5,992 nt of DNA from an uncultured Clostridia bacterium (lineage in GTDB: Bacteria; Bacillota; Clostridia; TANB77; CAG-508), in NCBI GenBank assembly GCA_934154515.1, contig CAKPGD010000066.1, forward strand, positions 1 through 5,992. Direction: 5' to 3'. Positions within the stretch are counted from its first letter, which is position 1. Each line of letters opens with the position of its first letter. Of the stretch, positions 5,928 through 5,992 are shown in pieces. A program made the position numbers and the translations under genes. The notes below the pieces were generated by a model. That model was not told where the DNA came from. It saw only the letters and a list, made by a program, of their open reading frames with translations, and made no database searches.

Positions 5928-5992
5928 TTAAATTTCTTTCACTAAAAATTTCATTAATCCAAGCAGATTGTCATTGGAAGCAGGTTCTCGTA
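5928..5992 (-). CDS. C-terminal end of a possible antitoxin gene, cut by window edge
   Basis: From the right edge the minus strand has an open frame of 20 codons, starting at 5990, that ends with TAA at 5928-5930. It reads REPASNDNLLGLM, then KFLVKEI. It lies just upstream of the broken YafQ-type toxin, which is where the antitoxin of such a pair sits. The piece is too short to assign to a family, and another frame is also open at the very edge for 12 codons. The antitoxin call rests on position only. Confidence 0.3.
   Translation of the reverse strand, partial: REPASNDNLLGLMKFLVKEI

Noticed and set aside
5860..5931. Plus-strand 23-codon frame (RKRPKMSQRPYLRAF...)
   Set aside because: It is too short, has no start context, and overlaps the broken toxin locus; it is better viewed as part of an inserted repeat.

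Overview
The window looks like an accessory, defence-rich stretch of a Bacteroidales chromosome, probably Prevotella/Segatella or a relative. This rests on AT-rich genes without strong Shine-Dalgarno sites, a TAnnTTTG-type promoter candidate, C-rich palindromic intergenic repeats, and the sequence style of the mannose-1-phosphate guanylyltransferase at the left edge. No tool or database was used, so the taxonomy is an inference. Every supported gene lies on the minus strand, so transcription runs from right to left.

Layout from left to right: (1) 1-149, the first 49 codons of a GDP-mannose pyrophosphorylase, apparently a core gene. (2) 150-372, a palindrome-rich intergenic repeat. (3) 373-2546, a compact cassette read as a ParA-type ATPase (336 aa), then a SIR2-domain protein (288 aa, overlapping the ATPase gene by 14 nt), then an unrecognised 89-aa protein 40 nt downstream. 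(4) 2547-3075, a leader with a perfect inverted repeat, then a dense array of hairpins that begins with a 34-bp exact direct copy of the repeat at 165-198. (5) 3076-3210, a possible 44-aa ORF overlapping the end of the next gene. (6) 3194-5509, a 771-aa RloC/PrrC-like AAA_13 ATPase with a zinc-hook CPLC motif and a C-terminal RxxxE...H pattern typical of anticodon nucleases. (7) 5510-5718, non-coding with a long inverted repeat. (8) 5719-5992, the remains of a YafQ/RelE-type toxin-antitoxin locus, whose toxin has lost its N-terminal half and carries an in-frame stop.

Working model: this is a small defence island next to a sugar-nucleotide gene. The ATPase and SIR2 genes are almost certainly translationally coupled. 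SIR2 domains with the Asn and His seen here act as NAD+ hydrolases in several abortive-infection systems, so the ParA-type ATPase may be the sensor or regulator and SIR2 the NAD+-depleting effector. I do not recognise this exact ParA-SIR2-small-protein arrangement as a named defence system; it is the best candidate for something undescribed here. The RloC-like protein is probably an independent tRNA-cleaving defence gene, with no restriction-modification genes beside it in this window. The two direct copies of the palindromic repeat bracket the ParA-SIR2 cassette, which suggests a movable or exchangeable unit.
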